From Acidobacteriota bacterium (GTDB lineage: Bacteria; Acidobacteriota; Terriglobia; Terriglobales; Acidobacteriaceae): DNA of 57,322 nucleotides. The number at the start of each line of letters is the position of its first letter. The stretch's first letter is position 1. Positions 1 through 9,527 of the stretch are shown piece by piece. The notes below the pieces were generated by a model. It searched no databases. It was given only the letters and a program-made list of their open reading frames with translations, and was not told the DNA's origin. The position numbers and the translations under genes are program-made. The stretch is taken from the NCBI GenBank assembly GCA_025359885.1, contig JANYDG010000125.1, positions 1-57,322 on the forward strand, written 5' to 3'.

Positions 1-57
1 AGACAGGATGAAAACAAAACGAAAAACAAAAACAGGTAGAGGAAATATGGAAATCGA

Positions 58-186
58 AAATACCGATTCCCACATTCCCCCCACCTCGACGGCTGATAAA
101 ATCTCCCAAAATCAAAAAAACAAAGGAGCCTTCCAAAGCACAACTACTCTACAACCTTCAGGCTCATCCTTCGATTGGAAAAGACT
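58..186. repeat. Left arm of a 129-bp inverted repeat shared with the right end of the window
   Basis: Bases 58-186 are the reverse complement of 57194-57322 with a single difference (position 142 is A where the other arm implies G). Homology stops abruptly at 186; the outer limit is unknown because the right arm reaches the last base of the window. Bases 1-57 outside the arm are A-rich. No transposase or integrase is adjacent. A short plus-strand frame runs through the arm and the one difference is in a third codon position, but that is too little to call a gene. Confidence 0.95.
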
Positions 187-490
187 GTTTCCCGGGCATA
201 TATCTACGTGGCGGTGGGGCAAAACTCAACATTGCCCTGCAAAGTGAGTGACCTGCGGGCGACGGGCGGCAGACGGATTGAGCAGGATGGTACTTGAGCA
301 GGGTGGTACGGGTGCAGGAAATACCTGAAAGCAGGACGCGCGGGATGCAAGCGCATGAGCGGCGGAAGCGGGGCGAGGACGAAATCGTTTTCCGCGAGCC
401 TTTGGCAGGTGGAGATGCTTGAACCTGAACGACGCGTTGGAGTGTCGGTGTCAACGACTGTCGCGGGATCTGTTGCGGGCGCTGGAGTCG
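187..490. other. Gene-poor stretch downstream of the MacB-type operon
   Basis: I recognise no gene here. The open frames on either strand (such as minus 164-454) have unnatural composition and no ribosome-binding site. There is a near-repeat of AGCAGG(A/G)TGGTAC around 280-310. The stretch separates the left repeat arm from the end of the small membrane protein gene. Confidence 0.5.
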
Positions 491-655
491 TTAAAGGCGC
501 TGATAGAACGGGCGGACGATGAGGGCAGCCACACCCATCGCGGCGAGGAGAGCCAGGGCAAGGAATGCATAGAGGACCCAGAGGTTTGGGCCTGAGGGTT
601 GCGCTTCGTCTTCGCGCGACGGGTCTGGGTCGGGCGGCAGGTCTTTTCTATTCAT
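491..655 (-). CDS. Small single-pass membrane protein, 54 aa
   Basis: This short gene starts at an ATG inside the end of the MacB-like permease gene; the two frames overlap by 8 bases (648-655), a typical sign of translational coupling. The protein has a charged, proline-rich N-terminus of about 26 residues (start MNRKDLPPDPDPSRED) followed by one hydrophobic segment rich in Leu and Ala and a short basic end. I do not recognise a family. Position and overlap suggest a small accessory subunit of the permease or a membrane anchor made with it, which is inference. A longer frame starting at 727 exists but lies inside the permease gene and is not favoured. Confidence 0.6.
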   Translation of the reverse strand: MNRKDLPPDPDPSREDEAQPSGPNLWVLYAFLALALLAAMGVAALIVRPFYQRL

Positions 656-1934
656 ATTTAAGCGCCTCGACGGGGTCCATCTGAGCTGCACGGGTGGCGG
701 GTACGGTGCCGAAGATAACCCCCACAACGAGGGAAACGCCGAGCGCGGCGACGATTGACCAGGGGGAAATGGGGATGGCGTAGCTGCTCAACAAGTGGAC
801 GGAGAGGGGCAGGGCAAGTCCTATCAAGGTGCCAACGATACCGCCGGCGAGCGATATCATGACGGCTTCGGTGAGGAATTGCAGGCGAATTTCGCGCGAG
901 GTTGCGCCGAGGGCTTTACGGATGCCGATTTCGCGGATGCGGGCGCGCACGTTCGCGAGCATGATGTTCATGATGCCGACGCCGCCGACGGCGAGGGTGA
1001 CCATGGCGACGGCGATGAGGACGGCGGTGAGGCCGTTGGCGATGAGAGCGGCGGTGGTGAGCAGTTCTTTTAGATTGGTGGTTTTGTAGACCGAATTTGG
1101 TTTGTGACGGGCCTTGACGATGCGGACGATGTTGACCGAGGCATCTGGAACGTCGTCCATACTGCGGAGGGAGAAGTAGATTTGCTTTACATTATCGGTG
1201 CCAGTGAAGTAGCGGCCTACGGAGTAGGGGATGAGGATGGTGTTGTCGGTGATTTCCGACTGGCCAAAATCGTCCACGCTTTCCTTGAAGGTACCGATGA
1301 TGGTGAAGGGGATGCCGCTGATCTGAAATGTCTGTCCTACGGCAGCGTCGGCGGAGCCGAACATCTGCTGGGCAAAAGGGATGGTAACGACAGCGCACTT
1401 GATGTGGGCGTTTTCGTCTTCGTCGTCCATGAAGCGGCCATCGGTGACGATGAGATTGCGGACCTGCTGGTACTGGGGCACAACGCCGAGCACCAGGGTG
1501 TCTTTTACCACGCCGCCGCCGAAGCTGATGCGGTCATGCATTTCGAGCACGGGTGAGGAAAACTGGACACTGGGAACCTGGGCGACGACGGCGCGTTCAT
1601 CGTCGCGGGTGAGGTAATCGTTGTATACGGTGCTTTCTGTTCCGGTGGCGCCACCACCGGAGTATTCCAGCTCTACCATGTTGGTGCCGATTTTTTCGAT
1701 GAGGCCGAGGGCGTAGTCTCGTCCGGTGAGGCCGATGGTCACAACCAGAATGACGGATGCCGAACCGATGACCATTCCCAGGGCGGTGAGCATGAAACGG
1801 GCTTTACTTGAACGGAAGCTATCAATGGCGAGGCGCACTGTCTCACTGAACGCGATGGTGCGATGGGCGTTGAGCAGGGTGAGACGGAAGGACTCCTGCC
1901 GGGCTGCTTCGCGAGACTTTTCGACATCATTCAT
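648..1934 (-). CDS. MacB-type ABC transporter permease
   Basis: A 428-residue inner-membrane permease of the MacB/FtsX family. It has an N-terminal transmembrane helix near residues 45-70, a large periplasmic MacB_PCD domain (about 70-290), and a C-terminal FtsX domain with three helices. The hallmark GGVGIMNIML and REIGIRKALGA segments and the DPVEALKYE ending are present. Family members pair with an ABC ATPase and often with a membrane-fusion protein to move peptides, lipoproteins or antibiotics across the envelope. The protein has no ATPase domain and none is encoded in the window. The ATG at 1934 has only a weak AGGG upstream. A 54-aa membrane protein overlaps its end. Substrate cannot be inferred. 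Confidence 0.9.
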   Translation of the reverse strand: MNDVEKSREAARQESFRLTLLNAHRTIAFSETVRLAIDSFRSSKARFMLTALGMVIGSASVILVVTIGLTGRDYALGLIEKIGTNMVELEYSGGGATGTESTVYNDYLTRDDERAVVAQVPSVQFSSPVLEMHDRISFGGGVVKDTLVLGVVPQYQQVRNLIVTDGRFMDDEDENAHIKCAVVTIPFAQQMFGSADAAVGQTFQISGIPFTIIGTFKESVDDFGQSEITDNTILIPYSVGRYFTGTDNVKQIYFSLRSMDDVPDASVNIVRIVKARHKPNSVYKTTNLKELLTTAALIANGLTAVLIAVAMVTLAVGGVGIMNIMLANVRARIREIGIRKALGATSREIRLQFLTEAVMISLAGGIVGTLIGLALPLSVHLLSSYAIPISPWSIVAALGVSLVVGVIFGTVPATRAAQMDPVEALKYE

Positions 1935-2064
1935 GGCTTCAGCCCTGTGGGGATACTCCTGTTAGACGCAGAAACGGTCGTGCGGCTTCTGAAAGTTCAG
2001 AGGCCCTTCGGACGCCTCTTGCCTTTAGCTTACGCGACCTGGTGGAGATGAATCTGCGGTTCGC

Positions 2065-4314
2065 CTATTTGCCGATGTAGTTGTCGAGCCACAGGAGTTC
2101 TTCGCGGAGCTTGATATAGCCATGCCAGGGATTGTTTCCGAGGGAGTGTCCCTCGCCTGGAAAAACGAGGAAATGGTGGGGAATGCCGAGTTGCTGCAGT
2201 GCCCGCTCGAGAGTAACGCCCTCAAGATAGCTGACTCGGACGTCACTGGAGCCCTGAACGATGTGGGTGGGAGTCTTGACCCGATTCATGCGGAAGAGGG
2301 CTGCTTCGCTCTGGTAGTTGGCAGGTGTTTGCCACGGCATGCCGTTGAGGTACCAGGCATCGTCGAAAGTGACGTCGTCGTTACCCCAGTTGGCGGCGTG
2401 TTCGACGGCTCCGGCGCCGGTGACAGCGACTTTGAAGCGCGTGGTTTCGGTAATGAGCCAGTTGGTCATGTAGCCGCCGTAGCTGTAGCCGCCGATGGCG
2501 AGTTTTTCGGGATCGGCGTAGCCATCCTTGACCAGGGCATCGACGCCGGCGAGGATATCCTCCCCTGGTTTTGAGACCAGGCGGGGGGCGATCTGGAGCA
2601 TGAATTCGTCACCGTAGCCGGTTGAGCCCCGGTAGTTGGGGCGGAATACCAGCCAGCCCTGCGTGGCAGCCATGGTTGCCCAGTCATACCAATCTGCGCC
2701 GAAGCGGTTTCCGTCAGCATCGGCTGGGCCGCCGTGAATGAATGTGAGCATGCGGAGATGCCGGGCAGCGGGCGAACCTGGGGAAATGCCGATGGGGAAG
2801 ATCAAGACGCCTTCGACACTGACGCCATCCGGGGCTTTCCAGGTGTAGGGGATCCAGGCTGGCTTTTGGCGTTCAGCGAAGATTGGGTTGAGTTGGGTGA
2901 GCGCCGTGAGCTTGTCTGGATGGGAGGCATCCGGGGCCAGGTAGACCTGGGCTGGCTGGTTGATGGCGGAGTAGCGGACGAGCAGGCTGCTGCCTGTTGT
3001 GGGGACCGAGATTGAGGCATAGGTTCCGGGCAGGGCGGGGAGAGGGGTGGCTTTGGGTCCGTCGATGGTGTAGAGCTGCTGTGCCGTTCCCTTCAATCCG
3101 AGAGCAACCAACTGGCCACTGGGGAGGAAAGCAAAGTCATCGAATGAACCGACGAAGTTTGCGCCCAGGCGCTCGACAGGGATGTTTTCAGACGAAGAGG
3201 CCGGATTGAGTCGATAGAGGCGGCCCTGGACATCCTGATACTTGCCCTCCAGTGAGCCGCCTGCTGCTTTCACGGCAAAATGGAGGAATTTGCTGTCGGG
3301 CGACCAGCGGAGGCCTGCTTCGAGGGCGCTGTTGTGGGTCAACTGGCGGGGATTGCCGCCTGCAGCGGGGAGAAGAAAGACTTCGGTATCGGCGGGATTC
3401 TCCATGCGGTGGCTGATGGAGTTGGTGAGCCAGGCGAGGGATTTTCCGTCTGGGGAGGGCGCGATTTCGGCGATTTCGAGGCTGATTTTTGCGAGCGTTG
3501 TCGCCCCAGATGGCAGAGGCAATGCCGGATCGTCTGACTTCGATTCGGCGTTTGCGGACTTGGTTTGCGATTTGTCAAGGGAAGCCGGATGCGCCATGGG
3601 GACTGCTGCGGTGTGAGTGAGGGCAGCGGCAACGGGCAGAGCGAGGAGCAGGTCGCCGCGTTCTTGTTCACGCCAGCGAATGACGTCTTTCCATTGCTCC
3701 TTCTGGGTAGCTTCCTGGTCGTGAGGGAGTGGAGCGGCAGCGGAAAAAAAGATCGACTTTCCATCGGCGGACCATGCGAAGGCATGAACATCGAGTTTTT
3801 CGCGAAAAAGTGGCTGCGCTTCGCCGCCGGCGAGGGAGATGAGCCAGAGGCGGGTGGTCTTGTCTTCGCCGGAGTCCTCTGAACTTCGATGGCCATCGAG
3901 GGCTCTCTGCTTTGCATCCCCCGCGGCTGACGCGGCTGGCTCGGCGGGTTTTTCATCGTCGTCAGCAGCACCCACGATGGGGCGGTCGGAGAGAAAGGCG
4001 ATCCATTTGCCGTCAGGGCTGAACTCGGCGTCCTCGTCTGAGCCGGACTGGGTCAAGGTGCGCAGGCCATCGTTCGCCGTCCAGAGCCAGAGGGTGTGGC
4101 GGTAGGTATCCGCCTTCCAATCGGGGCTCTCGGTTCCGATGACGGCGGCGGTGCCGTCGGGAGAGATGCGGGCTCCGGCGATTTCGGTGGTGTTCAGGAA
4201 TTCATCGAGAGTGATAGCGGGGAGGGGAGGGGCCTGGGCAGAGGCGGAGGCGTTGGCCAGAGCGAGGCAGAAGAGGAGAACGGCGGGGAGGCACTGAAAG
4301 GATTTGGGATTCAT
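2065..4314 (-). CDS. S9 family peptidase, dipeptidyl/acylaminoacyl-peptidase-like
   Basis: A 749-residue secreted serine peptidase. After a signal peptide (about 1-25, ending ASASAQA) comes a beta-propeller with WD40-like segments such as ISPDGTAAVIG and FSPDGKWIAFLS (about 30-500), then an alpha/beta-hydrolase domain. The nucleophile sits in GGYSYGGY (Ser611), with probable Asp691 in SDVRVSY and His723 in GEGHSLG, so the triad is complete. S9 enzymes of this type release dipeptides or acyl-amino acids from oligopeptides. The frame is open well upstream, but the ATG at 4314 begins the signal peptide and the upstream residues are low-complexity. It lies just downstream of a TonB-dependent receptor on the same strand, suggesting a link to peptide uptake (inference). 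Confidence 0.93.
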   Translation of the reverse strand: MNPKSFQCLPAVLLFCLALANASASAQAPPLPAITLDEFLNTTEIAGARISPDGTAAVIGTESPDWKADTYRHTLWLWTANDGLRTLTQSGSDEDAEFSPDGKWIAFLSDRPIVGAADDDEKPAEPAASAAGDAKQRALDGHRSSEDSGEDKTTRLWLISLAGGEAQPLFREKLDVHAFAWSADGKSIFFSAAAPLPHDQEATQKEQWKDVIRWREQERGDLLLALPVAAALTHTAAVPMAHPASLDKSQTKSANAESKSDDPALPLPSGATTLAKISLEIAEIAPSPDGKSLAWLTNSISHRMENPADTEVFLLPAAGGNPRQLTHNSALEAGLRWSPDSKFLHFAVKAAGGSLEGKYQDVQGRLYRLNPASSSENIPVERLGANFVGSFDDFAFLPSGQLVALGLKGTAQQLYTIDGPKATPLPALPGTYASISVPTTGSSLLVRYSAINQPAQVYLAPDASHPDKLTALTQLNPIFAERQKPAWIPYTWKAPDGVSVEGVLIFPIGISPGSPAARHLRMLTFIHGGPADADGNRFGADWYDWATMAATQGWLVFRPNYRGSTGYGDEFMLQIAPRLVSKPGEDILAGVDALVKDGYADPEKLAIGGYSYGGYMTNWLITETTRFKVAVTGAGAVEHAANWGNDDVTFDDAWYLNGMPWQTPANYQSEAALFRMNRVKTPTHIVQGSSDVRVSYLEGVTLERALQQLGIPHHFLVFPGEGHSLGNNPWHGYIKLREELLWLDNYIGK

Positions 4315-4383
4315 CGGGGCGGTGGGTCCTCGGAGGAGTTGCAAAGCAAGGGGTGACGTCGGAAGAGCAGAAAGAACGAAAAT

Positions 4384-4412
4384 GCGCCGGCGGAGAGTGT
4401 CTCCACCGGCGC
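4384..4412 (-). terminator. Hairpin terminator after the first TonB-dependent receptor
   Basis: GCGCCGGCGGAGA and TCTCCACCGGCGC pair over 13 positions with one mismatch around a GTG loop. Read on the minus strand the stem is followed by ATTTTCG, a short U tract. It lies in the 124-base gap between the receptor gene (ends 4439) and the S9 peptidase gene (starts 4314), so those genes may be transcribed partly separately. Confidence 0.6.
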
Positions 4413-4438
4413 GGTGAGGATACGTTGAGTGGGCCGCT

Positions 4439-7400
4439 CTAGAAGTCGTAGCGCAGGCTGAACTGCATGTGGCGGAAGGGTGAGTTGCCGCCGAGTTCAG
4501 AGCTGTACTTGCCCAGCGACCCATAGGTGAGGCCAGTGCCGATGCTGTAGACATCGAACCGGTGCGAATTGGCAACGTTGAAGACATCCCAGGCGAAGCG
4601 CATCTTGCCAAACTCGCCGAGACTGAAGTTCTTGTTGAGTGAGGCATCGACATTCGCATAGCCATCGCCGCGGAAGGTGTTGCGTTGGCCGGCTTCGCCT
4701 GGATAGGTGAGGCGTATGGGGCCGCCGTTGCTGACGCCCGCGTTGATTGCATCGGGATTGTCAAAGATCTGAGGGGTACCGTTTGCGTCGATGTGCTTGC
4801 GCATTTTTACTGGAGCTGTCTTCACGCCCCAGGATTCGAGCTCCCAGTTTGTCGTCCAGCCGGGTTCGTTCACGCTGAAGGGGAGACCGCTTGTCAACCG
4901 GGCAATGCCAGCAAGCTGCCATCCGCCGATGATGGTATCGACGGCGTGGTTGGCGGTGCCGAGCAGAGTCTGACCCCGACCGACAGGAAGGCGATAGGCC
5001 CAATCGACCGAGACCAGGTGCTTGGTATCAAAGTCAGAGATGGAGCGGTTGTATTCGGGGTGGAAGCTGTTCTGGATAGCGCCGTAGCCGTAGCCGCCGC
5101 GCTCGACGTCAGAGCCCATGTCCATGGACTTTGAGAAGGTGTAGCTGAAGTCGAGGTTGAGGCCATGGCTGCTGGGATGGCGCAGCACCAGTTGCAGGGC
5201 GTTGTAGTAGCTCTGGCCAATGGTGGACCAGGCGTAGAGGGAGGAAAACTGCTGCTGCCAGAACTGGGTTCCATTGGGGCAGCCGTAGTAGCAGGCTGCA
5301 TCGACGTCGAAAATGGACTGGGTGGCACCGAAGGAGTAGCGGTTGGCAGCCCACTCGTTGTTGTACATACCGTCGGTCGCAGTTTCTCCAACGTAGTCAA
5401 GATTGGCCATCTGGGGAAAGACATCTTCAACGTACTTGATGGTAGGTACGTGAATTGCGCCGGGCCCAAGAACGTAGTTGCCGCCGTTCTTGTCGGCATC
5501 AGCAGAGAGCTCAGCACCAGCCTGGTAGTAGTCTCCTGCGCCTTTGGGATCGACGAGGTTGACGGGCTCGGCGAGATCGAGTTGCTGCAGGAGGTGTCTT
5601 CCCAGGCGGCCGACATAGTTGGCCTCGATGGTGAAGCCAGCCGGGAGTTCGCGCTGGAGTGAAAAGTCGAAGGCCTCTGCATACGGTGTCTTGAGCTTGT
5701 TGTCGATGCCCCAGGTGATGAGGAAGTTTCCGTCGCTCGGGGTGTAGGGGTATGTCTCGTTCTGGGCGATGGTGCCAAGGGGAATATTGGGTAGATCGTG
5801 CGGCCCGGTGAACCGAGGCGAGGTGAGATAGCCCTGGATGGAGGCGGGATTGGACAAGCCCGTGCTCAAACCAAAGGAGCCACGCTGGCTGAAACGCTGT
5901 GCGAGTGCCGCCCCATAGTGGTCAAAGTAGATGCCGGCTCCGGCGCGAACTGTGGTCTTGGCATCAGGCGAGTAGGCGATTGAAAAGCGTGGAGCGATAT
6001 TCAGCTTTTGCTTAGGCCAGAAGCCCGGCTTGCCGTTGGCCTTGCCGATGGGCGAGAAAGTGAGATCAGGTTGGTTGGAGGTACCCGTTTTGGCTGCTGC
6101 GGCGCGATCGACAAACCACTTATGGGTGTCGACGGTCGGGGCAATCTGCTGGCCTTTGGTTTCATAGGGCGTCTGGAGCAGGGAGTGATGGATGCCAAAA
6201 GTAATGGTCAGGTTTGGCCTCGGCCGCCAACTGTCCTGGATGTAGTATTCGAACGAGTTGGTTTGGAAATGACGGTTGATGAAGGAGCCGTCAGGAAGCA
6301 GGGAAGCAGTCGTCGGGCTGGAAACCTTGTAGTTGTAAACGCCGTTCAGTTGGGGAATATCGCCAACGATGGTGGAGTAAGCGACGGCGTAGTCGTTCTT
6401 CGAGCCGGGATCGACGGCTGGCAAGCCGACATCGGTAGGCTGTGGTGGCTTGCCGCCGAGCCAGAAAGGATTGGTGCTGGCTCCTGAAAACGAGCCACCG
6501 TTGGAGCCGTTGTTGTTGAGAGTGCTGTTCCAACCTCCACCAATCTGGAGGGTGTGATTACCCTTGGTCCAGGTGAACGAATCGGTAATGTTGTGGGTGG
6601 GTACGCTGAGGATCGTGCTCCGCGTTTGCGCAGTGGGCTGGGTGAAGAAGCGAATCGTCACATAGTCGCCTTGCCCGATGCCTGAATCTGAATACCCCTG
6701 ACGGATATAGCCATAGCGAAGATCGTTGACGATGTTTGATGTGGGCATGAAGGTGTGGCCGAAGGCGATGCCCTTGGTATTGTCGTTGTGAGAATTTGAA
6801 GGGGGCTGGCCGGGCAGGTTCACCAGATCGCCGCGCAGATCCTTTTGCAGGTTTCCGCGGACGAACAGGTGATTTTTGCTGTTCAGGTTGTAGTCGATTT
6901 TCGCGATGCTGGTGTTGAACGTCTTGGGCCGCGGCGAGCTGAAGGTGTAGGAGCCGTAGTTGAGGCCGTCGCCCTGGGACGAGCCGTTGGCGTATGGCTC
7001 GGGGGCAAGGTAGCTGATCAGGGCATCATCGACGCCAGGGGCGACGCAAAGGGTGCAGCCTGCGTCGAGGGTCGCGATCTGTGCCGTGGTCAATGTCTGG
7101 GTGGAACCGTCTACCGCTTTATAGCGAAGTGACTTGTCTTTGGTAAAGCTTGAGAAGGGGGTCGCCGCCGTTGTGACGGCTTCGTTGGTGGCGATGCGCT
7201 GGCCCTCATAGTTGAAGAAGAAGAAGAGTTTGTCGCGAAGTGCTGGCCCGCCGACGCTGCCACCGAAGACATTTTGAATATATTTGGTCGGGCGGTTTTT
7301 CAGGCCGGATGAAATCTGGGACTGCTTCAGGAACCAGTCGTTGGCGACGGTGTTTGAGGGCCGGTGGTATTCGTACAACGCACCGTGGAATTTGTTGGTG

Positions 7401-8137
7401 CCGCTCTTGGTGATGAGCGAGATCTGAGCGCCAGAGGAGCGGCCACCGTCTGCGCCGCTATTGGACGTGGTGACGCGGAACTCTTCGGTGGAATCAAGCG
7501 TGGAACGGAGCACACCCTCGAAAGCGAAGCCGTTGACGGAGTCATTGTCGTCGATGCCATCGATGGTGATGCTGCTCTGATCAGAGCGGCTGCCGGAAAC
7601 GGCGCCCTGTCGTCCATCTGCGCCGGCATCGCTTGGATTTTGGCCGAGGAACAGGACTCCGGGCTGGAGACTGAGGAGGGCGGCTGGTTCGCGGCCGTCG
7701 AGGGGCAGCGCCTCAATCATCTCGTTGCCCACCGAGTTGCCGATGGTTGCATCCGAGGTATTGAGGGTCTGGGCCGAGGCAGTCACGTCAACGGTGACGG
7801 CGCTGGATTGCACAGCCAGATTGAAATCAATGGTGGCGGGCTGGTTAACCAGCAGCTCGGCGGTCTTTGATTCGTTGCCAAAGCCGGAGGCCGAGACGGT
7901 GATGAGGTAATGGGCGGGGGGAATCTGCGGAAACTGATAGAGGCCTGAAGCGCCCGAGGTCGCGGCGGAGGATCTGCCCGTGGACTGATCGAGGATGGTG
8001 ACTGTGGCACCGGGAATGAGGGCCCCGGCGGGATCTTTGACGACGCCTCGCAAAGAAGTGGTGGCAGTTTGGCCGAAAGCAACAGTACACGCGAAGAGGA
8101 TGCAAAGAAGCATCGCTCCCAGTTGGGATCGTTTCAC
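4439..8137 (-). CDS. Oar-like TonB-dependent outer-membrane receptor
   Basis: A 1232-residue outer-membrane protein. It begins with a signal peptide (about 1-25, ending in VAFGQ), then a carboxypeptidase-regulatory-like beta-sandwich (about 27-110, with TSLRGVVKDPAGALIPGATV), a plug domain (about 120-235) and a very long beta-barrel ending in the aromatic residue of LRYDF, as expected for Bam-dependent insertion. This is the Oar-like architecture expanded in Acidobacteria; substrates are large (oligosaccharides, peptides, siderophores) but cannot be assigned here. The start is taken as GTG at 8137 because GGAGG (8144-8148) lies exactly 6 bases upstream; the earlier TTG at 8167 would sit before that site. 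An S9 peptidase gene follows after a hairpin. Confidence 0.93.
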   Translation of the reverse strand: MKRSQLGAMLLCILFACTVAFGQTATTSLRGVVKDPAGALIPGATVTILDQSTGRSSAATSGASGLYQFPQIPPAHYLITVSASGFGNESKTAELLVNQPATIDFNLAVQSSAVTVDVTASAQTLNTSDATIGNSVGNEMIEALPLDGREPAALLSLQPGVLFLGQNPSDAGADGRQGAVSGSRSDQSSITIDGIDDNDSVNGFAFEGVLRSTLDSTEEFRVTTSNSGADGGRSSGAQISLITKSGTNKFHGALYEYHRPSNTVANDWFLKQSQISSGLKNRPTKYIQNVFGGSVGGPALRDKLFFFFNYEGQRIATNEAVTTAATPFSSFTKDKSLRYKAVDGSTQTLTTAQIATLDAGCTLCVAPGVDDALISYLAPEPYANGSSQGDGLNYGSYTFSSPRPKTFNTSIAKIDYNLNSKNHLFVRGNLQKDLRGDLVNLPGQPPSNSHNDNTKGIAFGHTFMPTSNIVNDLRYGYIRQGYSDSGIGQGDYVTIRFFTQPTAQTRSTILSVPTHNITDSFTWTKGNHTLQIGGGWNSTLNNNGSNGGSFSGASTNPFWLGGKPPQPTDVGLPAVDPGSKNDYAVAYSTIVGDIPQLNGVYNYKVSSPTTASLLPDGSFINRHFQTNSFEYYIQDSWRPRPNLTITFGIHHSLLQTPYETKGQQIAPTVDTHKWFVDRAAAAKTGTSNQPDLTFSPIGKANGKPGFWPKQKLNIAPRFSIAYSPDAKTTVRAGAGIYFDHYGAALAQRFSQRGSFGLSTGLSNPASIQGYLTSPRFTGPHDLPNIPLGTIAQNETYPYTPSDGNFLITWGIDNKLKTPYAEAFDFSLQRELPAGFTIEANYVGRLGRHLLQQLDLAEPVNLVDPKGAGDYYQAGAELSADADKNGGNYVLGPGAIHVPTIKYVEDVFPQMANLDYVGETATDGMYNNEWAANRYSFGATQSIFDVDAACYYGCPNGTQFWQQQFSSLYAWSTIGQSYYNALQLVLRHPSSHGLNLDFSYTFSKSMDMGSDVERGGYGYGAIQNSFHPEYNRSISDFDTKHLVSVDWAYRLPVGRGQTLLGTANHAVDTIIGGWQLAGIARLTSGLPFSVNEPGWTTNWELESWGVKTAPVKMRKHIDANGTPQIFDNPDAINAGVSNGGPIRLTYPGEAGQRNTFRGDGYANVDASLNKNFSLGEFGKMRFAWDVFNVANSHRFDVYSIGTGLTYGSLGKYSSELGGNSPFRHMQFSLRYDF

Positions 8138-8478
8138 GGTATTCCTCCAAAAGTATTCCGTTAACAAAAGTGCTGCAAAGGCGTTCAGAGCGGTAGAAGC
8201 AATCGAGATGATCTTGTTCGTTGGGGGTTCCAGTTGAGGTAGGGCTGGGAACCTTCCCGCGCGATAGGTGCCCTTATATTGCCGGAATTTCTGTCAGGAT
8301 TCAACAGGAATTCTTCAGCGATTCACGTTCTGTTGGCAATTCAATTTGATCAGGTGCAGGAACCCTGGGTTAATTTTGCGGAATCCCGGAAAAGGATTCC
8401 TGATGACGGTTGACATGCGAGGCCTGGATTGAAGCCTGTCGTCGGCTACTTGAGACGACGAAGACGGCCCGAGCCTGC
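8138..8478. other. Intergenic region upstream of the first TonB receptor
   Basis: About 340 bases without a gene, between the end of the transglutaminase gene and the receptor start. It probably holds the receptor promoter. A 7-bp palindrome GGAATCC...GGATTCC (8380-8386 and 8394-8400) lies close to the transglutaminase end. No T tract follows on the minus strand, so I do not call it a terminator. Confidence 0.5.
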
Positions 8479-9462
8479 TCACTGCTGCTGTTGCATCTGC
8501 TGGACGTCGGTGACAGACAGGGGGCGATCTGGCGGCTGCTGGGCTCGCTCAACGAGGACCGACCAATCATCTGGAATGGGAAGTTTGCGGTCGAGGGCTG
8601 GAGGCTCCATGCTGGCTTCAACGTGGACAGCGACGTAGAGCTCGCTCTCGGTCTTGCCGCGGAAAATGCCATGCGTTGGTGGAACATCGGAGTAGTCGCG
8701 GCCGACGGCGGTGCGGATATGGCGGTTGTAGGCGATGAGGTCGTTGGTTGGATCGAACCCGACCCAGTTCAGATGTGGGAGCAGTACCTCGACCCAGGCG
8801 TGGGAGGAATCTGGTGTGGAGCGATCGTGGTCTTCTCGGCCTCGGTAGAGATATCCGCTGACGTAGCGGGCGGGAATACCGACGTGGCGAAGCAGGGCAA
8901 TCATGGTGTGGGCGAAATCCTGACAAACGCCTTGCCGGCTGGCGATGGCCTCGTCAATCGGCGAATCGACGCGCGTTGAGCGGGGCACATATTCGAAGTA
9001 CTCGTAAATGCGCTTGTTGAGTTCGTGGACGACCATGAGCGGGTCGTCGCGCCTGACCACATTCAGTTCGTGCGCCAGGGCCATGAGGGCGGGTGTGGGC
9101 TGTGCAAAAGTGCTTGGGAGCAGCATCTCGCCGTAGTCCCCTTCATGAACCATGGCATCCAGAGCGGCCCAGGCATCGGGCGCGAGAAAGGCTGGTACGT
9201 CCATTTCAATCTGCTGCTCGACCAGCGACTCGGCGATGATTACGAGCTGGTCATGTTCGCCGGGAATGTCAAAATGCTGGACATTGTTGCCGTGGTGATC
9301 GCGATAGCTGAACACGCGGCAGCGCGGGCTGACAGAAAGAGAGAAAGACAGGCACCTCTGGCTTTGGTCAGAGCGCGGATGCATGCGGGTCTCCATGATG
9401 CTCTCGCTGACGGGCCGCTGGTAGCGGAAGCGAGTGAGATGCCGGATTGAGTAGAAATTCAT
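8479..9462 (-). CDS. Transglutaminase-like cysteine protease/ligase family protein
   Basis: A 327-residue protein with the bacterial transglutaminase-like N-terminal beta domain (about 1-85, starting MNFYSIRHLTRFRY) and a transglutaminase core. The papain-like triad is visible: Cys180 in GVCQDF, His221 in SHAWVEV and Asp237 in GFDPTND. Family members are cytoplasmic proteases or amide-bond-forming enzymes. It is the last gene of the trio ATP-grasp / alpha-E / transglutaminase, a gene set conserved in many bacteria and proposed to make or process peptide tags or small peptides. The ATG at 9462 is chosen because AGGGGCAGGC lies directly upstream; a GTG at 9483 would add seven residues. Confidence 0.9.
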   Translation of the reverse strand: MNFYSIRHLTRFRYQRPVSESIMETRMHPRSDQSQRCLSFSLSVSPRCRVFSYRDHHGNNVQHFDIPGEHDQLVIIAESLVEQQIEMDVPAFLAPDAWAALDAMVHEGDYGEMLLPSTFAQPTPALMALAHELNVVRRDDPLMVVHELNKRIYEYFEYVPRSTRVDSPIDEAIASRQGVCQDFAHTMIALLRHVGIPARYVSGYLYRGREDHDRSTPDSSHAWVEVLLPHLNWVGFDPTNDLIAYNRHIRTAVGRDYSDVPPTHGIFRGKTESELYVAVHVEASMEPPALDRKLPIPDDWSVLVERAQQPPDRPLSVTDVQQMQQQQ

Positions 9463-9527
9463 GCCTGCCCCTTGTTCGGTCACATTGGCCGGAACGACTG
9501 TCGAGGGTTATTCACCACTCAGCCGGA

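Noticed and set aside
8..247. Plus-strand frame of 79 codons through the left repeat arm
   Set aside because: No ribosome-binding site, low-complexity Lys/Thr start, and the frame leaves the repeat into unrelated sequence. The single third-position difference between the arms is not enough to show coding.
1999..2019. AGAGGC / GCCTCT stem between the S9 peptidase and permease genes
   Set aside because: Six base pairs without a T run; could be chance in GC-rich DNA.
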